DNA of 6,580 nucleotides. It comes from Bacillota bacterium (GTDB lineage: Bacteria; Bacillota; Clostridia; Clostridiales; Caloramatoraceae). The stretch covers positions 1 through 6,580 of the forward strand of contig JAEWEN010000041.1 of the NCBI GenBank assembly GCA_023389275.1. The letters run 5' to 3'. Numbering within the stretch: the first letter of the stretch is position 1; each line of letters opens with the position of its first letter. The notes beneath the pieces are model-generated. The model was not told the origin of the DNA, did not search any database, and was given only the letters and a program-made list of their open reading frames with translations. The translations under genes were made by a program, and so were the position numbers. Positions 1 to 5,395 of this stretch are shown one piece after another.

Positions 1-22
1 CCAGGATCAAACTCTCAAATTA
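1..22 (-). rRNA. 16S rRNA, 5' end only (partial)
   Basis: The first 15 bases are the reverse complement of the universal 16S start AGAGTTTGATCCTGG, so the gene runs leftward out of the window. The mature 5' end is placed near base 22 by aligning the GATC with the same motif in E. coli 16S, where it ends 18 nt from the mature end; it could be off by a few bases. Only about 22 nt of the gene is present. The promoter and leader lie immediately upstream, so this is the start of an rrn operon. Confidence 0.95.
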
Positions 23-119
23 AAATCCTTAATCTCAGATGAAACTTTTTACTAAAAGTTACAAAAATTATTGTACGCTCGCTTATGATTACTGTTTAGT
101 TTTCAATGACCAAGTTTGC
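23..119 (-). promoter_or_regulatory. rRNA operon leader with boxA-like element
   Basis: This is the roughly 97-nt transcribed leader between the predicted start site (about 119) and the mature 16S end. On the minus strand, 114-92 reads CTTGGTCATTGAAAACTAAA and onward. The TCNTTGAAAACTAAAC core resembles the boxA/antitermination and RNase III processing-stem sequence of Firmicute rRNA leaders. A small hairpin, AACTTTT/AAAAGTT with a 4-nt loop, lies at 43-60, about 20 nt before the 16S end. The roles in antitermination and processing are inferred from family knowledge; the sequence elements are seen directly. Confidence 0.65.
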
Positions 120-125
120 TTATTT

Positions 126-154
126 AGTTTATCATGAAGTTAACTTTATGTCAA
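126..154 (-). promoter_or_regulatory. rRNA operon promoter (sigma-A type)
   Basis: On the minus strand a perfect -35 TTGACA (154-149) is followed by a 17-bp spacer and TAAACT (131-126). TG sits one base before the -10 (TGATAAACT), so it is an extended -10. Upstream of the -35 (about 155-185) there are A/T tracts (AAATAAAAAAGTTTT) in the position of an UP element, as expected for strong rRNA promoters. The predicted start is near 119. The spacer contains a perfect 10-bp palindrome, AAGTTAACTT (137-146), which may be chance in such AT-rich DNA. Confidence 0.75.
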
Positions 155-182
155 CACTCATTTAAAACTTTTTTATTTCGTA

Positions 183-223
183 AGACTCAAGTTTTTCTTG
201 CGTCTCACCGCCGCTCCCTAGCG
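183..223. repeat. GC-rich block with two small inverted repeats
   Basis: Two stems lie side by side upstream of the rRNA promoter. The first (183-205) is AGAC-T-CAAG / CTTG-C-GTCT around a T5 loop, with one mismatch. The second (212-223) is CGCT/AGCG around CCCT. Bases 199-225 are strikingly GC-rich against an AT-rich surround. Neither stem has a following T tract on the minus strand, so this is not a standard terminator for the kinase gene. Its function is unknown; it could be part of a conserved rrn upstream region or of a short RNA. Confidence 0.4.
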
Positions 224-225
224 AC

Positions 226-267
226 AAGATATATCTTACCACGTATAAAACAATATTATACGTGGTA
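226..267. repeat. 12-bp inverted repeat with adjoining palindrome
   Basis: TACCACGTATAA (237-248) and TTATACGTGGTA (256-267) form a perfect 12-bp inverted repeat with a 7-nt loop. It abuts, with one base shared, the perfect 12-bp palindrome AAGATATATCTT (226-237). It is the only strong hairpin between the histidine kinase stop and the rRNA promoter, so it may help end the kinase transcript. However, the T-rich tail (ATTATTATTTT) is on the plus-strand side, which is wrong for minus-strand intrinsic termination. An operator or an RNA 3'-end stabiliser are alternatives. The rest of the stretch down to the kinase stop (268-344) shows nothing I can identify. Confidence 0.45.
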
Positions 268-344
268 ATTATTATTTTAAAGAGATTACATAATAGATAC
301 TACAAAATATATACTAAATACTCCTTTTTCCTATGTAAGATATA

Positions 345-1805
345 CTAGGGAAGGTTGTTGTATATTTTAAGCTTAAACCAGAACCTACTACCTTCTCCTT
401 CTTTGCTTTCTACTCCATATTCTGCTTCATGCATTTCAAGAATTCCTTTTACAATAGAAAGTCCAAGACCTGTTCCAAACCTTTCTCTTTTATAGTTTTT
501 ACTTTTTTTATAGTATCTGTCCCATATATAAGGTATATCCTCTTCTTTTATTCCTTCTCCTTTGTCTATTACACTAATAGTAACAAAGCCATTATTTTCT
601 TCTTGAAGAATTTCTATTATCTTTCCTTCTTTTGTGTGTTCGATTGCATTATTTATAAGATTATATATTACCTGGGATATTTTTAAATCATCTGCTAAAA
701 CATAAATACTGTTTTTGTAATTGAAACTAATATTGTAATCTTCATTTTTTAAAAGTACTGAAAATCTATTTTTTATACTTTCTATAGATTCTGTTATGTT
801 AATCTTTTTTAAGTTTAAAGACTTGTTTCCCGACTCTATTTGAGATATATCTAAAATATCATTTACTAAATTACTTAGTCTTTTAGATTCTTCAATAATA
901 ACCTGTACATTTTCAGGTGTATTTTCTCCTGGTATATCTCTCATTACCTCTGCATATCCTGCTATCATTGTTAAAGGAGTTCTTAAATCGTGGGATACAT
1001 TTGATATAAACTCTCTTCTTAACCCCTCAACTTTTGAAAGTTCCTTTGCTGCAATATTTAAGGTATCATTAAGTTCTTCTATTTCAAGGTATCCACTTCC
1101 ACTAAATTCAATAGAGTAATCTTTATTAGCAAGTCTTTTAGCAGATTCATTTATTTTTGATATTGGACTTGATATTTTTCTTGATATTAAAAAAGCTATT
1201 ATTAATGATAAAGCTATAAGTATTATGCTAATATATAAAAGCTGTACCCTTATAGTTTCAACTGTTGCATTAACAGGAGTTATAACAGATTCTATGATCA
1301 TAATCTGTTTAGAGCCATTTATAATTTTTGTATAAACCATGTTTTCAGGTGAGCCTTTATCCTTTGGTATATACTTTTCATTAAAATTATAAGATGAATT
1401 AAAAGGGTCTAACTTAAAGTCTCTTGATTTAAATACTTTAAATATTACTCCATTATTTTCGTATGTTTGTTTATAAATCCTTTCAAATGACGCTTTATCT
1501 ATTTTATCTATTAAAGAATTTTTAATATAAGGAGCTGAATAAATAACCTCGCCTTCACTACTTAATATACTTATACGAATATCATCTTTTATGGATATTT
1601 CTTCTAGTGTTTCTGAAATGTTTTTATCGTTTATACTTTTTTCTATTTTTTCTGCTATAGATTTTATATTATTACTTTTTATTTCTTTATAAAACTCATC
1701 TAAAAATACAGTTTGAAAAAGCCAAAGTAAGGTTAAAAGTATTCCTATAAATAAAAGCATATACGAAAAAACTTTCCATTTTACACTTAAATTAATCTTC
1801 TTCAA
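345..1805 (-). CDS. sensor histidine kinase (HAMP, HisKA, HATPase)
   Basis: A 486-residue membrane sensor kinase, partner of the regulator just upstream. An N-terminal helix (about 12-34) and a second helix (about 189-208) flank an extracytoplasmic domain of roughly 155 residues that should sense the signal. HAMP spans about 209-260. The H-box FISNVSHDLRTPLT carries the phosphorylated His272. The ATP-binding domain shows the N-box NLINNAIEH (382-390), G1 DKGEGI (414-419), an F-box-like WDRYYK region and G2 GTGLGLS (444-450). All catalytic motifs are intact and the length is usual for the family. The start is TTG at 1805: it overlaps the regulator's end by 14 nt, follows a TAGGA element by 7 nt, and gives the basic MKK N-terminus expected before the first helix; the next ATG (codon 16) would cut into that helix. 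The signal is unknown. The large sensor domain differs from the tiny loop of BceS-type kinases, so antibiotic-flux sensing of that kind is not implied. Confidence 0.93.
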   Translation of the reverse strand: MKKINLSVKWKVFSYMLLFIGILLTLLWLFQTVFLDEFYKEIKSNNIKSIAEKIEKSINDKNISETLEEISIKDDIRISILSSEGEVIYSAPYIKNSLIDKIDKASFERIYKQTYENNGVIFKVFKSRDFKLDPFNSSYNFNEKYIPKDKGSPENMVYTKIINGSKQIMIIESVITPVNATVETIRVQLLYISIILIALSLIIAFLISRKISSPISKINESAKRLANKDYSIEFSGSGYLEIEELNDTLNIAAKELSKVEGLRREFISNVSHDLRTPLTMIAGYAEVMRDIPGENTPENVQVIIEESKRLSNLVNDILDISQIESGNKSLNLKKINITESIESIKNRFSVLLKNEDYNISFNYKNSIYVLADDLKISQVIYNLINNAIEHTKEGKIIEILQEENNGFVTISVIDKGEGIKEEDIPYIWDRYYKKSKNYKRERFGTGLGLSIVKGILEMHEAEYGVESKEGEGSRFWFKLKIYNNLP

Positions 1806-2463
1806 ACCTATATCCTACCCCTCTTAATGTAACAATATATTTACTGTATTCACCAAGACTTTTTCTTAAAAGTTTTATATGTGTATCAAGGGTTCTATCA
1901 TCTCCATAAAAATCATATCCCCAAACTTTATTAAGTATATTTTCCCTTGTTAAAGCTATTCCTTTGTTTCTTACTAAATGGAAGAACAGTTCATATTCCT
2001 TTGGAGTCATATCTATTTTTTTGTCATCTATATAAACCATTCTTCCTGTAAAGTCTACTAAAAGGCCTCCTATTTTTAATGTTTCTTTTTTGTTTTCAAA
2101 AGTACCACTGCGTTTAACTATAGCATTAACTCTCATTAAAAGTTCCTTTGGTGAGAAAGGCTTTACAACATAATCATCTACGCCTATTTCGAATCCATGT
2201 ATTTTGTCATATTCCTCTCCTCTAGCTGAAAGCATTATAACAGGTATATCTTTAAATTTTCTTATTTCTTTACACGCTGAAAATCCGTCAAGCTCTGGCA
2301 TCATAATATCCATAATAATAATATGAAAATCTTCATTTTGGCATATTTCAATTGCTTCAAGTCCATTTGATGCTTCAACTACTTCGTGTCCTTCAAATTT
2401 AGCATATTTTTTAATTATTTCTCTTATTCTCTCCTCATCATCTACAACAAGAATTTTGTACAT
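1792..2463 (-). CDS. OmpR/PhoB-family response regulator
   Basis: A 223-residue cytoplasmic transcription factor. The receiver domain (about 1-115) has the acidic pair D8/D9, phospho-acceptor D52 (in IIIMDIMMPELDG), switch residue S79 and K101 in VVKPF. The output is a winged-helix trans_reg_C domain (about 128-223) ending in the typical VTLRGVGYRFE. A longer reading from ATG at 2499 adds 12 residues. I chose ATG at 2463 because it gives the canonical MYKILVVDDEE start, is preceded by AGAGGTGA at suitable spacing, and because the upstream ATG lies inside the predicted -10. The gene lies 73 nt after the ATPase stop and overlaps the kinase gene by 14 nt. A direct-repeat operator and a promoter lie upstream, suggesting autoregulation. 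The ribosome site may also be masked by a 12-bp inverted repeat. Confidence 0.95.
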   Translation of the reverse strand: MYKILVVDDEERIREIIKKYAKFEGHEVVEASNGLEAIEICQNEDFHIIIMDIMMPELDGFSACKEIRKFKDIPVIMLSARGEEYDKIHGFEIGVDDYVVKPFSPKELLMRVNAIVKRSGTFENKKETLKIGGLLVDFTGRMVYIDDKKIDMTPKEYELFFHLVRNKGIALTRENILNKVWGYDFYGDDRTLDTHIKLLRKSLGEYSKYIVTLRGVGYRFEED

Positions 2464-2534
2464 GTTTTCACCTCTTATATTTTTATTAAACACATACATT
2501 TTAACATTTATCTGTGATATTTAGGTGAAAACAT
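2462..2534 (-). promoter_or_regulatory. inverted repeat that could mask the regulator RBS
   Basis: AGGTGAAAACAT, containing the regulator's ribosome binding site and the first two bases of its ATG (minus strand, 2473-2462), is the exact reverse complement of ATGTTTTCACCT (minus strand, 2534-2523), just after the ATPase stop codon. In mRNA reading through from the transporter genes the two arms could pair as a 12-bp stem over a 49-nt loop and hide the start site. Transcripts starting at the internal promoter would lack the upstream arm. The complementarity is seen; the regulatory effect is inferred. A third protein half-site in inverted orientation is another explanation. Confidence 0.5.
2498..2531 (-). 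promoter_or_regulatory. regulator promoter with direct-repeat operator
   Basis: On the minus strand TTTTCACCT (2531-2523) is followed by ATATCACA (2520-2513); the two TCAC cores (2528-2525 and 2517-2514) are exactly 11 bp apart. Next comes an extended -10, TGTTAAAAT, with hexamer TAAAAT at 2503-2498. There is no good -35, as is common for activator-dependent promoters. Eleven-base direct repeats are the known geometry of OmpR/PhoB-type binding sites. A very similar pair precedes the permease gene. Binding by the regulator encoded here is inferred. Confidence 0.5.
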
Positions 2535-2536
2535 AT

Positions 2537-3184
2537 TTATCTTAATGGCTCAAGCTTATAAACATAATCTGTACTTTCTGAAACCTCTGGTGAATGGGTA
2601 ACTATAATAATAGATTTTCCCTCTTCATATGCAAGACTTTTAAATATTTTCATAATCTCATCTTGTGTATTCATATCTAAGTTTCCTGTAGGTTCATCTG
2701 CTAAAATAATATCTGGATTGTATGATAATGCTCTAGCTATTGCTACTCTTTGCTGCTCTCCACCAGATAGTTTTAGTATTTTTCTTTTAGCCTTTTCCCT
2801 ATTTATACCTACCTTTTCAAGAAGGCTTATTATATATTCTTTTTTATTAGGAATCTTTTTACCTGATATATCTATAGATAGTTCTATATTTTCTATACAG
2901 TTTAGCTGAGGAAGTAAATTAAATCCTTGAAAAATTACACCTACGTATTTACTTCTATAATCATATTTATTAATGTTTTTTATGTCTTTATCTTGGTATA
3001 TTATTTTTCCACCTGTAGGAGAAGTAAGTCCTGCAAGAAGTGATAAAAGTGTTGTTTTTCCTGCTCCTGATCTTCCTATAATTGAATATGTTTTTCCTTT
3101 TTTAAAATCATAGGATATGTCTTTTAAAACCATATTTTTTTTATCATAGGAGTATGAAATCTCCTCTAATCTTAAAATACTCAT
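2537..3184 (-). CDS. ABC transporter ATPase (MacB/LolD type)
   Basis: A 215-residue cytoplasmic ATPase that should pair with the permease encoded just upstream and power it. Motifs in order: Walker A GRSGAGKTT (37-45), Q-loop at Gln86 (VIFQGFNLLP), ABC signature LSGGEQQR (139-146), Walker B IILADEP (159-165) with Glu164, D-loop region TGNLD (166-170) and switch His197. The length and the FQxFNLLP and DEPTGNLD phrases are typical of the MacB/LolD/FtsE group, whose partners are FtsX-fold permeases; these usually move peptides or lipoproteins or act mechanically across the envelope. The start at ATG 3184 follows AGGAGGA with 7-nt spacing. That ribosome site overlaps the permease stop codon, with only 11 nt between the genes, so translation is probably coupled. 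The substrate cannot be read from the sequence. Confidence 0.95.
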   Translation of the reverse strand: MSILRLEEISYSYDKKNMVLKDISYDFKKGKTYSIIGRSGAGKTTLLSLLAGLTSPTGGKIIYQDKDIKNINKYDYRSKYVGVIFQGFNLLPQLNCIENIELSIDISGKKIPNKKEYIISLLEKVGINREKAKRKILKLSGGEQQRVAIARALSYNPDIILADEPTGNLDMNTQDEIMKIFKSLAYEEGKSIIIVTHSPEVSESTDYVYKLEPLR

Positions 3185-3195
3185 ATCTTCTCCTC

Positions 3196-4701
3196 CTAAC
3201 CTCTATTTGATAATATTTTTAAAGGTTCATATCGTAATATATATATTGTTGCTACAGAGCTTGAACATATTGTTAATATGATTCCTATTCCAAGTAGTTC
3301 ACCTATTACGTTAATATCTACAGATGCGTTAATAGAATCTATATACTCTACTGTATTTTTCTTAGTCTTATTAGAACTTGGCTTTCCTTCTTGTCCTCTT
3401 CCAAAGTTACTTTCAACACTTTGCTTTTGCTCTTGCTGCGCCACTATTTGTGTACTTAAAAGGTTGTCTGCAATTTTTGGAGATGCTATAGCACCTGCTG
3501 TTGTTCCTATTACTATTGAAGTAAACATTACTATAAATACTTCAACTATATATTGAATTAAAACCTTCCACTTTTTCATTCCTATAGCAGTTAAAACTCC
3601 TACTTCATACTTTCTTTCTCTTATAGTGAAAATATTAAGTACTACTAGTATAAGTCCTCCTATACCTAGTACAACTATGAAAAATACATTTACAAAACTA
3701 GTTAGATTTTTTAAAGGTACTATACTTTGTTCATATTCATTTACATTAGCTGACTCAACAGAATAATACTCTTCAAGTCCCATAGTTTTAACTTCATTTT
3801 TAAAGCTTTCAAATGAATCTACATCTTTAAACACATACGTTCCTTTAACTTGACTTCTTAAAGCTGTTGTAGTTTCTTCTCCATCTGAGTTAGTTGAAAC
3901 AGTAGCATTTTCACTTGAAGAATCTAGAATTGTTTTTAGTGTACTGTAACTTGTATATATTTTATTTGAAGGATCATTTGAACTTGAAAACTTCATATCA
4001 CTACTTGTGTCTTCAGTAGTTTCATATATTCCTGATACTGTTAGTGTATATGTTTCATCTTCATTATTAGGGTTTGAAATAGTAATTGTATCTCCTTCTT
4101 TTAAACTATTTAAGCTTGCTAATTCTTTTGAAATAATACATTGCATATTTGATTCATTTTCACTAAACATAGCTCCAGAAGATATTTTAGATGTTCCATT
4201 TACAAATGAAGTCATAGCATTATTTGAACTATATCCTACAATACTAAACTTACCTTGACTTCCGTTTCCTCTTGATACCATATCTCCAGGAGGTCTATTT
4301 GATTTTGAATTACTACTTTCTTCACTACTTGATGTATCATCTACAGGATCAAATCCTACTCCATTTATTGAACTAGTAACTGAATAATAAAAATCATTAA
4401 CTGATTTTGCTTTTGAATATTCCTGAAGTTTTTCTAAGGTAGGTGAACTATACTCTTTCATAGCTTCTCTTTGATCTTTACCTTCTGCTTGTGCTTTTTC
4501 CATAATCTTATTTCTATTAAGACTAATTGATGCTGTTATTGAAAGGTTATCTTTAGCGCTATTTTCTGCTTTTGTTGCAGAGCTTTTAATAGAAAGGGCT
4601 ATACAGCTAGATGTTGCTATTACAAAAGCTATTAATCCTATTAAAAAGTTTCTTCCCTTTGCTCTAAGTATATTTCTCATTGCATTTTTAAAAATATACA
4701 T
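3196..4701 (-). CDS. FtsX/MacB-like ABC transporter permease
   Basis: A 501-residue membrane protein with the four-helix MacB/FtsX layout: helix 1 at about 19-37, a large extracytoplasmic domain (about 38-335), then helices at about 336-359, 382-406 and 464-488. The segment after helix 2, RERKYEVGVLTAIGMKKWKV (361-380), is the characteristic coupling region that contacts the ATPase. The extracytoplasmic domain carries a low-complexity Ser/Asn/Glu insert (about 123-150), and the second outer loop (407-462) is rich in Gln and Lys; both look like flexible linkers. The start at ATG 4701 follows AAAGGAGG with good spacing. It is the first gene of the permease-ATPase pair and has its own promoter and operator. 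The protein could export a peptide or toxic compound, or act in envelope-stress signalling with the neighbouring kinase. The family assignment is firm; the role is not. Confidence 0.92.
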   Translation of the reverse strand: MYIFKNAMRNILRAKGRNFLIGLIAFVIATSSCIALSIKSSATKAENSAKDNLSITASISLNRNKIMEKAQAEGKDQREAMKEYSSPTLEKLQEYSKAKSVNDFYYSVTSSINGVGFDPVDDTSSSEESSNSKSNRPPGDMVSRGNGSQGKFSIVGYSSNNAMTSFVNGTSKISSGAMFSENESNMQCIISKELASLNSLKEGDTITISNPNNEDETYTLTVSGIYETTEDTSSDMKFSSSNDPSNKIYTSYSTLKTILDSSSENATVSTNSDGEETTTALRSQVKGTYVFKDVDSFESFKNEVKTMGLEEYYSVESANVNEYEQSIVPLKNLTSFVNVFFIVVLGIGGLILVVLNIFTIRERKYEVGVLTAIGMKKWKVLIQYIVEVFIVMFTSIVIGTTAGAIASPKIADNLLSTQIVAQQEQKQSVESNFGRGQEGKPSSNKTKKNTVEYIDSINASVDINVIGELLGIGIILTICSSSVATIYILRYEPLKILSNRG

Positions 4702-4728
4702 TGGTGTCCTCCTTTAAATTTAATTTCA

Positions 4729-4767
4729 ATTATATGTTAGTGTTTCTATGTGATGCAAAGGTGAAAA
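4729..4767 (-). promoter_or_regulatory. transporter promoter with direct-repeat operator
   Basis: On the minus strand TTTTCACCT (4767-4759) is followed by GCATCACA (4756-4749), with TCAC cores (4764-4761, 4753-4750) exactly 11 bp apart. A perfect -10 TATAAT lies at 4734-4729; the best -35 is TTGCAT (4758-4753, spacer 18 bp), weak and overlapping the second repeat. This matches activator-type promoters bound by OmpR/PhoB regulators. The 22-bp site agrees with the one before the regulator gene at 16 positions by eye. The predicted start near 4722 leaves a short leader with AAAGGAGG. Confidence 0.6.
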
Positions 4768-4792
4768 CTATATAAAGGTTAAATGAAAAGGC

Positions 4793-4830
4793 AAAAAAAA
4801 TAAAACCTATTGATAAATCAATAGGTTTTA
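4793..4830 (-). terminator. intrinsic terminator after the small-gene pair
   Basis: TAAAACCTATTGAT (4801-4814) and ATCAATAGGTTTTA (4817-4830) form a perfect 14-bp inverted repeat. On the minus strand it is followed by a run of eight T (plus-strand A8 at 4793-4800). It lies 6 nt beyond the stop of the 48-codon gene and isolates that unit from the transporter promoter at 4729-4767. Confidence 0.85.
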
Positions 4831-4835
4831 AAATT

Positions 4836-4982
4836 CTAATTACTTTGCCAAGAGTTTTTCTTAATTGACTGTTTTTTAGATGTTCTATTATGGTTTTTTT
4901 CTTCTTCACTAGTTATAGGTGTTTGATAATTACACTTTTCCATTCTAGCTCTTTTATTATCTGGTTGACTATCCTTTGCCAT
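4836..4982 (-). CDS. 48-residue polar protein, possibly spore-related
   Basis: A 48-residue ORF beginning MAKDSQPDNKR, from ATG at 4982 to TAG. A GGAG element sits 8 nt before the start, and a strong terminator follows 6 nt after the stop, which supports a real gene. The protein is extremely hydrophilic (Lys, Asn, Ser, Gln, Glu) with one Cys (17) and one Trp (46), and has no membrane segment or signal peptide. I do not recognise it. The TPITSEEEKNHNRTSKKQ segment loosely recalls the C-terminal half of minor acid-soluble spore proteins such as SspO (LTEAERQNNKKRK); this is a weak resemblance by eye. It lies 20 nt after the 44-codon gene, so the two are probably co-transcribed, and a Spo0A box lies upstream of the pair. 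A spore role is inference. Confidence 0.7.
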   Translation of the reverse strand: MAKDSQPDNKRARMEKCNYQTPITSEEEKNHNRTSKKQSIKKNSWQSN

Positions 4983-5002
4983 AATAAACACTCCTATCTA
5001 TA

Positions 5003-5137
5003 TTAGTTTTTTGTTTTTTCTTTTCCTTGTATTTCTGGAACTGGAGCAACATCATTTTTAGGGAACTTTTGTTTTTTGTTACTTTCTGTTCCATGTGGAT
5101 CTGATGGACTTGGTCTTCTCATACCTTTTTTAGCCAT
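5003..5137 (-). CDS. 44-residue basic polar protein, possibly spore-related
   Basis: A 44-residue ORF beginning MAKKGMRRPSPSDPHG and ending in a Lys-rich tail. The start at ATG 5137 follows AAGGAAGTG with about 9-nt spacing. The protein is rich in Lys, Pro, Ser and Asn, has no hydrophobic segment, and should be a small soluble basic protein. I do not recognise the family. Composition and size resemble the minor small acid-soluble spore proteins of Bacillales (SspN, SspP), but I see no diagnostic motif. It is the first gene of a two-gene unit with the 48-residue ORF. A perfect Spo0A box lies 40 nt upstream of the start, making control during entry to sporulation likely. Nucleic-acid binding through the basic tail is possible but untested. 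Confidence 0.7.
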   Translation of the reverse strand: MAKKGMRRPSPSDPHGTESNKKQKFPKNDVAPVPEIQGKEKTKN

Positions 5138-5156
5138 TTTAATTCACTTCCTTAAA

Positions 5157-5198
5157 ATAATATTTCTCTAATAGTATTTGTCGAAATAGTAAATTATA
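5157..5198 (-). promoter_or_regulatory. Spo0A box and candidate promoters of the small genes
   Basis: TTTGTCGAA at 5177-5185 (plus strand; TTCGACAAA on the minus strand) is a perfect match to the Spo0A-binding consensus. Two promoter readings are possible. In one, TCGACA (5184-5179) inside the box acts as -35 with TATTAT (5162-5157) as -10 at 16-bp spacing: an activation layout, but the start would fall within the ribosome site. In the other, a perfect TATAAT (5198-5193) is the -10, with no good -35, and the box covers the start site: a repression layout. The box is seen; the direction of control is open. Confidence 0.55.
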
Positions 5199-5213
5199 TT
5201 ACATAAAATAAAT

Positions 5214-5272
5214 GCCACTTAGGATAAATACTTAATATAAATCCTAAGTGGCTAAGCTAATAAATTAGCTTA
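5214..5272 (-). terminator. two tandem hairpins, likely terminator
   Basis: In minus-strand order, TAAGCTAAT/ATTAGCTTA (5272-5253, 9 bp, 2-nt loop) is directly followed by a perfect 12-bp stem GCCACTTAGGAT/ATCCTAAGTGGC (5252-5214, 15-nt loop). The tail is ATTTATTTTATG, T-rich but broken, so termination strength is uncertain. They lie 25 nt beyond the stop of the 24-codon ORF and before the Spo0A-box region, and so separate the two units. The abutting pair is unusual for a simple terminator and could also be a structured RNA element. Confidence 0.55.
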
Positions 5273-5297
5273 AATGTAAACTAACTGGGTCTATCTC

Positions 5298-5372
5298 CTA
5301 CGGGTGACTTTTGTAGTCATTTTGTGTTCCTAAATTTTCTTTAGCTAGATTAATTAAGTTCACTGTTCCCAT
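5298..5372 (-). CDS. 24-residue small ORF, function unknown
   Basis: ATG at 5372 is preceded by a consensus AGGAGG with 8-nt spacing and opens 24 codons, starting MGTVNLINLAKENLG and ending YKSHP before TAG. The N-terminal half could form a short amphipathic helix; there is no Cys, so it does not look like a cyclic-lactone AgrD peptide. After the TAG the same frame stays open for 10 more codons (EIDPVSLHLS) to a TAA at 5267-5265, so this may be a 35-codon gene with a nonsense change. It lies 85 nt after the eamA stop with no clear terminator between, and two hairpins follow. It might be a free small protein or a leader peptide, but nothing obvious lies downstream for a leader to control. I do not recognise it. 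Confidence 0.5.
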   Translation of the reverse strand: MGTVNLINLAKENLGTQNDYKSHP

Positions 5373-5395
5373 TGGGATCGCCTCCTAAAATCAAT

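Noticed and set aside
255..260. TATAAT on the minus strand as a second rRNA promoter
   Set aside because: It sits inside the 12-bp inverted repeat and has no acceptable -35 at 16-18 bp (TCTTTA at best), unlike the strong promoter at 126-154.
429..686. Plus-strand open frames across the kinase, ATPase, permease and exporter genes (for example 429-686, 2718-2909, 3278-3556, 4007-4258, 6116-6439)
   Set aside because: They lie antisense to genes with clear family motifs, have composition explained by the opposite strand, and lack convincing ribosome sites or family resemblance; the last one even runs into the tRNA terminator.
2464..2499. Longer response-regulator reading starting at ATG 2499 (12 extra residues)
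   Set aside because: The extra residues are not part of the receiver fold, the ATG has no good ribosome site and overlaps the predicted -10 TAAAAT, whereas ATG 2463 has AGAGGTGA upstream and gives the canonical MYKILVVDDEE.
2462..2534. The inverted repeat as an intrinsic terminator after the ATPase gene
   Set aside because: The loop is 49 nt, the stem is AT-rich, and no T tract follows; the downstream arm is the regulator's ribosome site.
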